This document shows, in pieces, positions 33,263 to 42,281 of a DNA stretch of 64,000 nt. The notes under the pieces were generated by a model. It worked only from the letters and a program-made list of their open reading frames with translations. It did not search any database and was not told the DNA's origin. This DNA is from Pedobacter petrophilus (GTDB lineage Bacteria > Bacteroidota > Bacteroidia > Sphingobacteriales > Sphingobacteriaceae). Position 1 is the stretch's first letter. Every line of letters begins with the position of its first letter. Where the stretch lies: the NCBI RefSeq assembly GCF_009674725.1, contig NZ_WKKH01000004.1:163169-227168 (forward strand). The letters are read 5' to 3'. Position numbers and translations under genes: made by a program.

Positions 33263-33282
33263 CTTATAACTTTCAACATTTA
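33255..33282. repeat. Heptamer array ACTTATA in convergent gap
   Basis: Units ACTTATA, ACTTATA, ACTTTCA, ACATTTA in register. The first unit contains the stop codon of the DUF3810 gene and the array ends 4 bases before the miaE stop. Confidence 0.6.
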
Positions 33283-33286
33283 GCTC

Positions 33287-33868
33287 TTACCCATGTATCG
33301 CCTCTTTCGTTCCAAAACTTTGAATCAATTCACCTTCAAATTCCAGCCACTCTTTCCAACGTTTATCTACATCTACATCGATGGTATATTTACGGGCGAA
33401 GTTTAAAAAAGTGGTATAATGTCCGGCTTCAGAAACCATTAATTCATGGTAAAATGTAGCGAGTTCTTCATCTTTGATGTTTAAGGAAAGTACACGAAAG
33501 CGCTCACAGCTTCTTGCTTCAATCATTGCTGCAAATAAGAGCCGATCGATAAAAGATTGATTGCGACTGCCATCTTTCTTGCTAAATTTGACCAACCGTC
33601 CAACATAATCATCTTTGCGCTCCCGACTTAAAGTATAACCCCGTTGCTTAATAATATCAATTACCATTTGGAAATGCTGCATTTCTTCAATGGCAATTGC
33701 CGTTAATTCTTCAACAAGATCCTGATGTTCGGAGTTCTGCGTGATTAAAGTGATTGCGTTTGTTGCGGCTTTCTGTTCGCACCAGGCATGATCAGATAAA
33801 ATTTCTTCAAGATTTGATTCCGCAATATTTGCCCAACGCGGGTCTGTCAACAATTTTAATCCTAACAT
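33287..33868 (-). CDS. miaE: tRNA-(ms2io6A)-hydroxylase
   Basis: A 193-residue diiron protein. I start at ATG 33868 (MLGLKLLTDPRW), the normal N-terminus of MiaE; a TTG 14 codons earlier falls in the promoter. Ligand motifs: SDHAWCEQKAA, IEEMQHFQMV (ExxH) in the first half, and IEARSCERF and SEAGHYTTF in the second. MiaE hydroxylates the isopentenyl side chain of ms2i6A37 in tRNAs that read UNN codons, using O2. The length fits. It is divergent from the glycosyltransferase gene. Confidence 0.92.
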   Translation of the reverse strand: MLGLKLLTDPRWANIAESNLEEILSDHAWCEQKAATNAITLITQNSEHQDLVEELTAIAIEEMQHFQMVIDIIKQRGYTLSRERKDDYVGRLVKFSKKDGSRNQSFIDRLLFAAMIEARSCERFRVLSLNIKDEELATFYHELMVSEAGHYTTFLNFARKYTIDVDVDKRWKEWLEFEGELIQSFGTKEAIHG

Positions 33869-33888
33869 GTGTGCTTTGTATTGAGTTG

Positions 33889-33896
33889 CAAAATTA
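33889..33896 (-). promoter_or_regulatory. Candidate -7 box of miaE
   Basis: TAATTTTG on the minus strand, exact TAnnTTTG, 20 bases before the ATG chosen at 33868. Its position inside the longer open frame argues for the shorter protein. Confidence 0.45.
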
Positions 33897-34020
33897 ATAA
33901 TATTTAGCAAACGTTAATATCTCCCACAGATTTAGAAGATGAATGAAAATTTTAGGTTGTAATCTTCGAAAATCACATTTATCTGCGGGAGTCAAAAAAA
34001 AGCACTTATTTTGCAGGTCA

Positions 34021-35259
34021 ATGAATATGAGTGCTAAAAAATTATTGATTATTGGATTAGTCTGGCCAGAACCCACTTCATCTGCAGCAGGAACGAGAAT
34101 GATTCAATTGATCGATTTATTCTTAAGCAACGACTATCAGATTATCTTCGCCTGTGCGGCTTTAAAAAGCGATTTCAGTTTCGACTTCACCGGAAGAAAT
34201 GTTGTTGAACATGAAATTAAATTAAATGATAGTAGCTTTAACTCATTTGTAAAAGACTTAAATCCGGGTCTTGTGTTATTCGATAGATTCATGATTGAAG
34301 AGCAATATGGGTGGCGCGTTCAACAGGAATGCCCGGATGCACTGAAAATTTTAGACACAGAGGACCTTCATTTTTTAAGAAATGCACGGGAACAAAGCAT
34401 TAAAAAACAAACCGCTACAGATTTATTCTCAGATTTAGCAAAAAGAGAGATTGCCTCCATTTTACGCAGCGATTTATCACTAATCATTTCTGAGGCAGAG
34501 ATGAAAATCTTAACACAGCAATTTAAAGTCGACGGTTCGATTCTTCATTATTTACCCTTTCTCGAAGAGGAGATAACGCCGGAAATAGCCGCAGACTGGA
34601 TTCCATTTGAGCAAAGAGCAGACTTCGTTTTTATTGGAAATTTTCTTCATGAACCAAACTGGAACACTGTGCAAACCTTAAAAAACAGCATCTGGCCAGC
34701 CTTAAGAAAAAAAATCCCTGGTGCTAATTTAAATATATATGGTTCCTATGCTTCGCAAAAAGTATTACAATTAGAGAATAAAAAGGAAAAATTCTTTATT
34801 AAAGGTAGAGCTCAAAATGCTCGTGAAACCCTCTCACAACATAAAATACTACTCGCTCCCATTCAGTTTGGCGCTGGCGTTAAAGGAAAATTTATTGATG
34901 CTATGCAAGTGGGAACTCCATCTGTAACCACGCAAATTGGCGCAGAAGCAATGAAAGGCGAACTGGATTGGAACGGTTTTGTAGAAGATAATCTGCAAAC
35001 TTTTGTAGAAAAGTCGATAGCATTATACACTGATAAAGCCTTGTGGACTTCTGCGCAAATAAAGGGCGTCCAGATTATTAACCAACGGTACAATTTACAT
35101 CATTTTGCTGCAGATTTCACTTCCAGAATTAATGACTTGCTAACGCAATTAACAACACATCGTCAAAACAACTTTTTTGGCCAGATTTTAAATCACCAGG
35201 CAATTCAACATACCAAATACATGTCACTCTGGATTGAAGAAAAAAACAAGCATAAATAA
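34021..35259 (+). CDS. GT4-like glycosyltransferase
   Basis: A 412-residue protein from ATG 34021 (MNMSAKKLLIIGLVWPEPTSSAAGTRM); an upstream ATG at 33943 would add 26 residues with no domain match. The N-terminal half has the Rossmann-like opening of GT-B enzymes. The second half has DFVFIGNFLHEPNWNTV, ANLNIYGSYASQKVLQL, FIKGRAQNARETLSQHKILLAPIQFGAGVKGKFIDAMQVGTPSVTT, the donor-binding region of family 4 (group 1) transferases with the Glu-x7-Glu replaced by a Gly-rich, Lys-containing form. Donor and acceptor are unknown. It is a lone gene, not in a polysaccharide cluster. Confidence 0.8.
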   Translation: MNMSAKKLLIIGLVWPEPTSSAAGTRMIQLIDLFLSNDYQIIFACAALKSDFSFDFTGRNVVEHEIKLNDSSFNSFVKDLNPGLVLFDRFMIEEQYGWRVQQECPDALKILDTEDLHFLRNAREQSIKKQTATDLFSDLAKREIASILRSDLSLIISEAEMKILTQQFKVDGSILHYLPFLEEEITPEIAADWIPFEQRADFVFIGNFLHEPNWNTVQTLKNSIWPALRKKIPGANLNIYGSYASQKVLQLENKKEKFFIKGRAQNARETLSQHKILLAPIQFGAGVKGKFIDAMQVGTPSVTTQIGAEAMKGELDWNGFVEDNLQTFVEKSIALYTDKALWTSAQIKGVQIINQRYNLHHFAADFTSRINDLLTQLTTHRQNNFFGQILNHQAIQHTKYMSLWIEEKNKHK

Positions 35260-35333
35260 TCATCCTGATTAAACATTTCTATCAAGGGAACTACAACCCT
35301 ATCCTCCACCGCCAATAATATTTTTCAATTTCG

Positions 35334-35366
35334 TTTGGAACATTTCCAGAATATATTCTAGATTTG
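35334..35366 (+). promoter_or_regulatory. Promoter of siderophore receptor operon
   Basis: TTTG (35334-35337), a 21-base spacer and TAGATTTG (35359-35366): the closest match in the window to the Bacteroidota TTTG / TAnnTTTG promoter. Confidence 0.6.
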
Positions 35367-35378
35367 CGCATTATTTAA

Positions 35379-35391
35379 ATTTAGTCTAAAT
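35379..35391 (+). promoter_or_regulatory. Palindrome after promoter, possible iron operator
   Basis: ATTTAG-T-CTAAAT is a perfect 6-1-6 inverted repeat 12 bases after the -7 box and 17 before the start codon, where a repressor would block transcription. Its form recalls Fur or DtxR/MntR-type operators; which regulator binds is unknown. Confidence 0.5.
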
Positions 35392-35408
35392 AAAACCAAA
35401 CAGAACCG

Positions 35409-37889
35409 ATGTGCCATATTTACAAAAAATTATCATTCCTGATCATTTTTATGGGCGTTTATGCCCTTGTCTCTGCTCAAGAATTAGTTACCATTAACGG
35501 TAAAGTAACCGATGAATCAGGAGATGTTATCCCTGGGGTGAATGTATATTCTAATAATGGTAATGAAAAAACCACTACAGACAACAACGGTAATTTTACC
35601 TTATCTGTAAGCAAAACCTCTCAAACAATAAAATTTAGCTATGTTGGTTATATTACGACCAGCAGAAATATTAATCTGAACCGCGGTAAGATCACCTTAA
35701 ATATTAGCCTGTCAACAACGAAATCAGATTTACAACAGGTTGAAATTACAGGAAGGAAGGAAAAAACTTATAAAAACACTGCTACATTTATTGGGAGTAA
35801 ATCTGAAATTCTATTAAAAGATTTACCGCAGTCTGTTTCTTATGCCAGTAAAGAATTAATTGCAGATCAGGGAGCCGTACGGGTTGGCGATGTGGTAAAA
35901 AACTTTAGCGGTGTAAATCAGTTCAGTTTTTATGATGATATTACCATCCGTGGATTCAGAATAAACGGAGGCAGTAACACCCAATTAATCAATGGCATGC
36001 GCAGCAGCACAGGTTTCTGGAAACAGCCTTTGGCCAATTACCTGGAACGGGTTGAAGTGTTAAAAGGGCCGTCATCAGCACTGTATGGAAATGCGAGTCC
36101 GGGTGGCGTACTTAACCGCGTTACTAAAAAACCTCTGGCAGAAACCCGTAAATCACTAAGCCTTTCTATGGGAAGTTACAACACTTTTCGTGCACTTGCA
36201 GATGTAACCGGACCAGCAAATAAAGATAGTACATTGCTTTATCGTTTAAATTTCGGATATGAGGATGCAAATTCATTCCGTGATTTACAATTTGATAAGA
36301 ATGTGGTTATTGCGCCATCACTCACTTTTCTACCTTCAAAAAACACAAGCCTGAATTTCGATCTGGTTTATAATGATTCGAAAAGCCGTTTAGATAGAGG
36401 CCAGTCGGTATTTGGAACCGGGAATCTGTATTCTACCCCTCAGTCTACCTCTTTAAATACCGGGAACGACCGTTTAAATGAAAAAACTTACAATGTGTCG
36501 CTTTCATTAAATCACCGTTTCAGTGATAACCTGAATTTTACTGCATCTTACATGAAAACCGGATACAGTGAAGACCTATATGAGCACAGAAGCGCTAATA
36601 GTTATGCTTTAGACGCTACCGGAAAAGCGGTAGACAATCTGGTTGCCATGCAGATTTTCAACAGGATTCGTAAAAGGTACGTTGACAACTTTTCAGGCTT
36701 TATCAATTATAAAATTAAAACAGGCAAAATAGAACAAACCATTGTTGCCGGATATGATTATGCTAGTGAAAAACTCCCGGTTGGTGCTTCACAACTTACA
36801 GCATCTAACTATCGTAATGCTACAAACACCGGGTCAATTAGTTTTGTAAAGTCTGATTATGATAAGGATCCGACCAACTACATTAAACGTTTCCTCGTGG
36901 TTAACAATTTACTGGTTCCTAACGTACCATCGTTTAATTTAAATGATGTGATGGCTTCACAAAGGCTGCAGGATGATAGTAAAAACTTTTTTGTTCAGGC
37001 AGCGTTTGATCCCACTTATTATTTCCTTCATGCCGGATATGTACAGGACAATATTAAATTAGGAAAGCTGCAGGCTTTAATTGGTTTACGCTACGAATAT
37101 TATACAGATTTCGCTAATTACCTCAAACCTAATGAAGCCAAAACACATTCAAAAGCACTCTTGCCAAGATTCGGTTTGGTTTATTCCGCTACCCAAAATA
37201 TTAACCTATATGGTACATATGTAATGGGTTACACGCCCCAAACGGCTTCCACCCTTTCAAATCCAAATGCAGGCGGCCCGTTTGATCCGCTGGAAAGCGA
37301 TATGATTGAATTTGGTGCGAAGACCAGCTGGCTGGATAACCGCTTAACGGCTTCTGCTGCCATTTACCAGATTAAACAGAAAAATGTAACTTACCCGGCA
37401 AATGTAGCAGGTCAGCCAGATCTTTTACGTGCCGTTGGCGAAGAAAGATCCAGGGGGATAGAATTTGATCTGATTGGTCGGGTTATCCCTCAGTTAAGCA
37501 TACTGGCATCTTATTCATACAACAGGGCCTATATTACAGAAAGCCCAATCGCCGCAGAAATTGGCGTACAAAAACCTAATGCACCAAATAATACAGCCAA
37601 CGTCTGGCTAAAATATAATTTTGTTAATGGCACCTTGAAAGGCCTGGGTATTGGTGGGGGTTCAAATTACGTAGATTCCAGAACCCTTTCTCAAAACTTA
37701 ACCCAAACCATTCCAAGTTATACTTTATTTAATGCAGCGCTTTATTACAACATTGGTAAAGTGCAGGTTCAATTTAATATGAACAACATCACAAACAAGG
37801 TACATTGGGTTGGCGGATACGATTATATCAGATTGTTCCCGGGTACGCCATCAAATTATCTATTTACTTTGGGTTATACCTTTAATTAA
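35409..37889 (+). CDS. TonB-dependent siderophore receptor
   Basis: An 826-residue outer-membrane receptor. Signal peptide ~1-23 (ends VSAQ). CarboxypepD_reg domain ~27-115 (INGKVTDESGDVIPGVNVY). Plug domain ~130-260 (LPQSVSYASKELI, ITIRGFRINGGSN, LERVEVLKGPSSALYGNASPGGVLNRVTKKP), which is the FhuE/FpvA-type siderophore signature. The 22-strand barrel follows and ends NYLFTLGYTFN. It should take up ferric siderophores with energy from TonB. The PepSY gene follows 5 bases later. The promoter with palindromic operator lies just upstream. Confidence 0.92.
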   Translation: MCHIYKKLSFLIIFMGVYALVSAQELVTINGKVTDESGDVIPGVNVYSNNGNEKTTTDNNGNFTLSVSKTSQTIKFSYVGYITTSRNINLNRGKITLNISLSTTKSDLQQVEITGRKEKTYKNTATFIGSKSEILLKDLPQSVSYASKELIADQGAVRVGDVVKNFSGVNQFSFYDDITIRGFRINGGSNTQLINGMRSSTGFWKQPLANYLERVEVLKGPSSALYGNASPGGVLNRVTKKPLAETRKSLSLSMGSYNTFRALADVTGPANKDSTLLYRLNFGYEDANSFRDLQFDKNVVIAPSLTFLPSKNTSLNFDLVYNDSKSRLDRGQSVFGTGNLYSTPQSTSLNTGNDRLNEKTYNVSLSLNHRFSDNLNFTASYMKTGYSEDLYEHRSANSYALDATGKAVDNLVAMQIFNRIRKRYVDNFSGFINYKIKTGKIEQTIVAGYDYASEKLPVGASQLTASNYRNATNTGSISFVKSDYDKDPTNYIKRFLVVNNLLVPNVPSFNLNDVMASQRLQDDSKNFFVQAAFDPTYYFLHAGYVQDNIKLGKLQALIGLRYEYYTDFANYLKPNEAKTHSKALLPRFGLVYSATQNINLYGTYVMGYTPQTASTLSNPNAGGPFDPLESDMIEFGAKTSWLDNRLTASAAIYQIKQKNVTYPANVAGQPDLLRAVGEERSRGIEFDLIGRVIPQLSILASYSYNRAYITESPIAAEIGVQKPNAPNNTANVWLKYNFVNGTLKGLGIGGGSNYVDSRTLSQNLTQTIPSYTLFNAALYYNIGKVQVQFNMNNITNKVHWVGGYDYIRLFPGTPSNYLFTLGYTFN

Positions 37890-37894
37890 TTGTC

Positions 37895-39055
37895 TTGAAA
37901 AAATTTAAGAAAATAGCAGCATTTCTGCATCTATGGCTCGGCCTGATCAGCGGGTTGATTATCACAATCGTCTCTATTACCGGCTGTATTTTCGTTTTCG
38001 AAGAGGAGTTATTTAATGTTTTTCATCAAGATTTAGTTTACGTAAAGGCAGGGGGAAAACCGATGCCGCTATACGTTTTAGAAGAAAATGCACAAAAGGC
38101 ACTTCCTAAGGGCGAAAAAATTAATTTGCTCGAGGTTAAGTCAGACCAACATGCCTATGTTTTCTCCGCGAATAAAGCCAATAAGAAATCCAAATCTATT
38201 TTCTACCTTGATCAGGTAGCCTACAATAAAGATGTTTATATTAATCAATTTACCGGCAAGGTTAATGGCATAGTGAATCGCAAGTATGAATTTTTCAGGC
38301 TTGTCAGGATGACCCATCAGTTCTTATTGTTAAACAAGCAAGTAGGAAGTATCATTGTCGGGTCTTCGGTACTGATGTTTTTAATTATCATTATTACCGG
38401 ATTTGTGATCTGGCTTCCTAAAAAGCTCAGGAATTTAAAACAACGGTTAACAGTTAAATGGAATGCTAAATTTAAACGCCTCAACTGGGATTTGCACAGC
38501 ACATTTGGCTTCTATGTAATCCCGTTCGCACTCATTATCGTTATTACAGGTTTAGTTTGGTCGTTCAGGTGGTGGGAACTCGGTATTTATAAATCTCTCG
38601 GAACATCCAAAAGACCTAATCTGGTTAAAGAATATGTTCAGCTTCCAGGCGAAGTAAAAACAAAAGAAGCGAGCAACATTGCATTAAATACCATTCTAAA
38701 ATTGAATCATGGGAATTTTAAAATCATCCTGCTTAATTATCCGGAAGAAGAAAAGATCAGCATGATGGCTACCGTTCAAATCATCAACAGTGGAGATGCC
38801 TGGCGGGGACTTAGCTATTTATATTTCAATCCGAACACCGGAATGCTGTTTGACAAAATGTTGCATCAGGATAAGTCGCTTGGCATGAAGTGGCGAAATT
38901 CTAATCTCGATATCCATGATGGAGGTATATTTGGATGGCCGACTAAAATCCTGGCCTTCCTGGCAGCCTTAATCATTGCCACTTTGCCTACAACTGGCTT
39001 TTTAATCTGGTTGGGAAAAAACAATAAGAAAAAGGTGGTATCTAAAACGAAGTAA
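37895..39055 (+). CDS. PepSY-TM iron-uptake reductase-like protein
   Basis: A 386-residue inner-membrane protein of the PepSY_TM family: helix 1 with FLHLWLGLISGLIITIVSITGCIFVF, helix 2 around 145-172, helix 3 around 200-222 (HSTFGFYVIPFALIIVITGLVW) and helix 4 near the end (ILAFLAALIIATLPTTGFLIWLG). Conserved His (HLWLG, MTHQF, DLHSTFG) probably bind two hemes, as in FpvG-like ferric-siderophore reductases. The start is TTG 5 bases after the receptor stop; no ATG fits. The gene pair is a common siderophore-use unit. The periplasmic PepSY loops lie between helices. Confidence 0.87.
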   Translation: MKKFKKIAAFLHLWLGLISGLIITIVSITGCIFVFEEELFNVFHQDLVYVKAGGKPMPLYVLEENAQKALPKGEKINLLEVKSDQHAYVFSANKANKKSKSIFYLDQVAYNKDVYINQFTGKVNGIVNRKYEFFRLVRMTHQFLLLNKQVGSIIVGSSVLMFLIIIITGFVIWLPKKLRNLKQRLTVKWNAKFKRLNWDLHSTFGFYVIPFALIIVITGLVWSFRWWELGIYKSLGTSKRPNLVKEYVQLPGEVKTKEASNIALNTILKLNHGNFKIILLNYPEEEKISMMATVQIINSGDAWRGLSYLYFNPNTGMLFDKMLHQDKSLGMKWRNSNLDIHDGGIFGWPTKILAFLAALIIATLPTTGFLIWLGKNNKKKVVSKTK

Positions 39056-39120
39056 AAATTCCCTCAATTTTTTCACATCAATAGGTTTAATTCAAGCAGA
39101 AGAAACCCTTGTCTTAAACA

Positions 39121-39159
39121 AAAACACAGGCCTTAAATAACTTAAAGGCCTGTGTTTTT
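39121..39159. terminator. Strong bidirectional terminator
   Basis: AAAACACAGGCCTT (39121-39134) and AAGGCCTGTGTTTT (39145-39158) form a 14-bp perfect stem with T or A runs on both sides, between two convergent TonB-receptor transcription units. Confidence 0.9.
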
Positions 39160-39190
39160 AAAAAAAGCTTAGAATCTGTTTAAATTTGGC

Positions 39191-39254
39191 TGCTCGTCAG
39201 TCTGAGTTTATCGAAGACCTTTGTTAAACGTGCGTCGACAGGCTCAGCATGACA
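39191..39254. repeat. Imperfect palindromic intergenic element
   Basis: TCGTCAGTCTGAGTTTATCGAAGA on the left and CGTCGACAGGCTCAGCATGACA on the right are imperfect inverted copies (CTGAG..TCGA with TCGA..CTCAG). Sequences of the form TCGACAGGCTCAGCATGACA recur between genes in many Flavobacteriia and Sphingobacteriia genomes, from memory. Only one copy is in this window. Confidence 0.65.
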
Positions 39255-39294
39255 AATGAAATTACCAATCGAAATTGAAACAACTTCTTAATGT

Positions 39295-42030
39295 TTAGAA
39301 ATTGAAAGCCAGTTTAGTAAACAATCTGCGTCCGTTAAAACCCATTTGAACCGCATCCCATGCACCACCTGTTTCGCCATCGTAAGCAGAGAGTTTGGCA
39401 CCTTGTACATAACCTAAATCAGGATGAACATTAAAAACATTATCAGCTCCAAAGAAAACAGTCACTCTTTTCGAGAATTTATAAGAACCGTAAAGGTCTG
39501 AAACCATTTTTCCAGAATAATTAAATTGCTCTAAAACGGTTGTATTAGGATCATTATCCAAAGCAACTAAAGGAGGATAAGTGTTTTCGTAGCCATAACC
39601 TAAGATAGAGATTTTGCCATAATACAAAAAGTGTGTGCCAACCATCCAGTTTCCAAAGCCGTAATCTAGGTTTAAACCTAACTTAACCGGAGGCGCCGAA
39701 GCTTTAATATAAGCCTGTTCCCTATCACTGAAAAATGCCTGTTGATTTTCATAAGAACCACTTAATACTGAAGGGATATTGATTTGATCGATATTCAAAC
39801 GATTCAGGTTTCCGGTAAAGAGTACCCTAATGCTTTTATTATCAAACTTTTTGTTATAGTCGACTACCAGATCCAGACCATAATTGGTCGTATTTACTGC
39901 ATTGGCAAAAAACTGTGCCTGTGTGACGTTTAACTGATTTAAGATAGGCTTTAGGGCAGGGATACTTTCATCGAACTGACCCGATAGCACTACTCTGTCT
40001 TTTATGTTGATACGATATCCATCTAGCGTTACGGTTACATTAGAAACTGGTTTCCATGAGAAACCTAAACTGGCATTAACTGATTTTTCTTGTTTTAAAT
40101 CGGGAATACCTGCCGCTTTAGTGATAGGGCTATAATTTGGGGCAATTTTCACTTCGAAAACATTCCCCCCCTGCACATTGGTAAAGGTATTGCTAAAATT
40201 AATTTGTTGTAAAGATGGCGCCCTAAAACCGGTACTTAGAGATCCACGAACATTAAAATTATTGGTTAATTTATACCGGGTAGCAAATTTATAGTTGCTG
40301 GTGAAACCAAAGTCACTATAATTTTCTGCCCTTACGGCTACGCCAAGCAACCATTTATCAGTTGCGTCTAATTCTGCGTCCACATAGGCAGCAACATTCG
40401 AACGATTTGCATTAACCTCATCTGCTGGCTGGTAACCAGGGAAACCTTGTGCACCAGTTGCCTTATCAGCATTATAGTTTGCATAAGAATCAGGCTCACC
40501 TGCAAAAATCTCATAAGCTTCGTACCTGTGCTCCAGGCCAAAAGCCAGGTTTAATCCGGAGGCAACTGTAGGGATCACCTTGCTTAGGTTGAAGTTGACG
40601 GTATTCTGTAAAAAGGAGAAACCACCATCATCAAAATGGGTTTTTCCGGCACCAAGAGAGGCATTAAATGTTTGATCACCATAAAAATGAAAATTATTCC
40701 GCCCTAAAGTATTGCTCAAATCCCAGTTCCAATCTTTACCCCAAATACCTTTTATACCAGCTGCAAAGGAAATATCCTGAATTTTAGTTTGGATAATCGG
40801 ATCGAAATAAGTTTCTCCATCAATTGTGGTTTGCAAAATTGGATTTCCAATCACACCATCAGGAAAACGTTCGGGCCTTTCTGAGAAATTTCTGGTATAA
40901 GCATAAGCCTCAGATGACTTTGCATTTCCCCCGCCAAAAGAGTAAATAATGGTTTTAGTATTGGCAATCGGTATTTCCATATTGTACATTAACCCACCTG
41001 ATGTTACAGAACCATCACCCGTGGAGCGCCTTACGGTATTAATTGGCAAGCCATCTTTCGTGCTCAAATCTGTATTCAAATTTTGTCTGAAAGTTTTACC
41101 ATTCTTAAAGAAATTGCCGGAAAAATTAATGAAACCATTGTTTTTCCCTAATGCCACCCCATAGTTTGCACCAACAGATAAAGCGTTACCATCTATTGCA
41201 CCACTGTGCCGATACTGGCCAAGTTCTTTACCATAATGCGTATTGAATTTCGGGTCGTAATAGCCTGAATAACCGGTGTTAAAACTCAAAGTACCTACAT
41301 CTTTTTTTAAGATTAAATTGATTACGCCTGCAATTGCATCAGAGCCGTACTGTGCCGATGCCCCATCTCTAAGAATCTCTACCCGATCTATGGATGATTC
41401 AGGAATGGCATTTAAATCCGTTCCGGAATTCCCTCTTCCTCTGGTGCCAAACACCGCTACAAAAGCTGTTTGGTGACGGCGTTTTCCATTTACCAAAACC
41501 AAGGTTTGATCTGGCCCCAAGCCTCTCAGCGTAGCTAAGTCGATTTGATCTGCCCCATCAGAACCACTTTGTTTATTAAAATTGAAAGATGGCGATGCGG
41601 AGTTTAATATAGAGGTTAAATCCATCTTAGCGGTTGGCATGTTTACCTGATTTATCCTGATCACATCGACAGGTACCGGTGTCAAGATAGAAGAACGAGC
41701 TTTGCCACGCGTACCGACCACTACTAAGTCAGTTAAGTTCTCAGCACTTTCCGTTAAGGTAATGGTTAACTGACTGGAGTTTGCCTGTACTTCTTTGGGT
41801 GCATAACCAACCGCGCTCACGATTAAAATGGCATTATTTGAAACAGAAATCTGAAAATCACCATTTAAATCTGAGGATGTACCCTTATTAGAACCCTTTT
41901 CTTTTATAGAAGCACCAATCAACCCCTCACCTTTAGCTGTTACCACCTTACCTTTTACAATAATTTGCGCAAATGAGGTAATAGATAGCATAAATAAGAC
42001 AAATAAAACACTAAGTAGTCGTTTTTTCAT
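39295..42030 (-). CDS. TonB-dependent receptor
   Basis: A 911-residue outer-membrane receptor. Signal peptide ~1-21 (ends SFAQ). CarboxypepD_reg domain ~23-105 (VKGKVVTAKGEGLIGASI). A TonB-plug domain has VGTRGKARSSILTPVPVDVI, LATLRGLGPDQTLVLVNGKRRH and SSIDRVEILRDGASAQYGSDAIAGVINLILK. The barrel closes with RRLFTKLAFNF, a normal final Phe. It belongs to the BtuB-like, not the SusC-like, group, and no susD is adjacent. The substrate is unknown. A variant of the palindrome seen at the siderophore promoter (ATTTAAGCTAAAT, 42044-42056) lies just before its start, so iron control is possible. Confidence 0.9.
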   Translation of the reverse strand: MKKRLLSVLFVLFMLSITSFAQIIVKGKVVTAKGEGLIGASIKEKGSNKGTSSDLNGDFQISVSNNAILIVSAVGYAPKEVQANSSQLTITLTESAENLTDLVVVGTRGKARSSILTPVPVDVIRINQVNMPTAKMDLTSILNSASPSFNFNKQSGSDGADQIDLATLRGLGPDQTLVLVNGKRRHQTAFVAVFGTRGRGNSGTDLNAIPESSIDRVEILRDGASAQYGSDAIAGVINLILKKDVGTLSFNTGYSGYYDPKFNTHYGKELGQYRHSGAIDGNALSVGANYGVALGKNNGFINFSGNFFKNGKTFRQNLNTDLSTKDGLPINTVRRSTGDGSVTSGGLMYNMEIPIANTKTIIYSFGGGNAKSSEAYAYTRNFSERPERFPDGVIGNPILQTTIDGETYFDPIIQTKIQDISFAAGIKGIWGKDWNWDLSNTLGRNNFHFYGDQTFNASLGAGKTHFDDGGFSFLQNTVNFNLSKVIPTVASGLNLAFGLEHRYEAYEIFAGEPDSYANYNADKATGAQGFPGYQPADEVNANRSNVAAYVDAELDATDKWLLGVAVRAENYSDFGFTSNYKFATRYKLTNNFNVRGSLSTGFRAPSLQQINFSNTFTNVQGGNVFEVKIAPNYSPITKAAGIPDLKQEKSVNASLGFSWKPVSNVTVTLDGYRINIKDRVVLSGQFDESIPALKPILNQLNVTQAQFFANAVNTTNYGLDLVVDYNKKFDNKSIRVLFTGNLNRLNIDQINIPSVLSGSYENQQAFFSDREQAYIKASAPPVKLGLNLDYGFGNWMVGTHFLYYGKISILGYGYENTYPPLVALDNDPNTTVLEQFNYSGKMVSDLYGSYKFSKRVTVFFGADNVFNVHPDLGYVQGAKLSAYDGETGGAWDAVQMGFNGRRLFTKLAFNF

Positions 42031-42043
42031 AGATTTATTATTA

Positions 42044-42056
42044 ATTTAAGCTAAAT
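42044..42056 (-). promoter_or_regulatory. Palindrome near second TonB receptor start
   Basis: ATTTAAGCTAAAT keeps the ATTTA/TAAAT arms of the palindrome at 35379 (two central differences), 14 bases before the minus-strand ATG at 42030. A shared regulator is possible but weakly supported. Confidence 0.25.
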
Positions 42057-42180
42057 ATATACATAAAACACAACTAAATAGACAAAACACATAGGAATAA
42101 ACGCATTATTTCACCAGCTATAAACAATAATAGCGTTCAAACTTTGATTTCGATTTTCATAATAGAAATGATTTCAATTT

Positions 42181-42252
42181 CAACCATCCAACTTCGCAAT
42201 GTTCTAAAATTGCAACTTCACAACCTTTCAACTTTACAACATTCCAACAATT
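42181..42252. repeat. Octamer array CAACNNNN, nine units
   Basis: Nine 8-base units in register: CAACCATC, CAACTTCG, CAATGTTC, TAAAATTG, CAACTTCA, CAACCTTT, CAACTTTA, CAACATTC, CAACAATT. Seven keep CAA at the start. It lies 29 bases before the hscA start codon. Confidence 0.8.
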
Positions 42253-42281
42253 TTAAAACAACAATTGTGTAAATTCGCCCC

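Noticed and set aside
33869..33910. TTG start 14 codons before MiaE
   Set aside because: It lies over the TAATTTTG box; orthologues begin MLGLKLLTDP.
33943..34020. Upstream ATG for the glycosyltransferase
   Set aside because: Adds 26 residues with no domain match; ATG 34021 directly precedes the conserved first strand.
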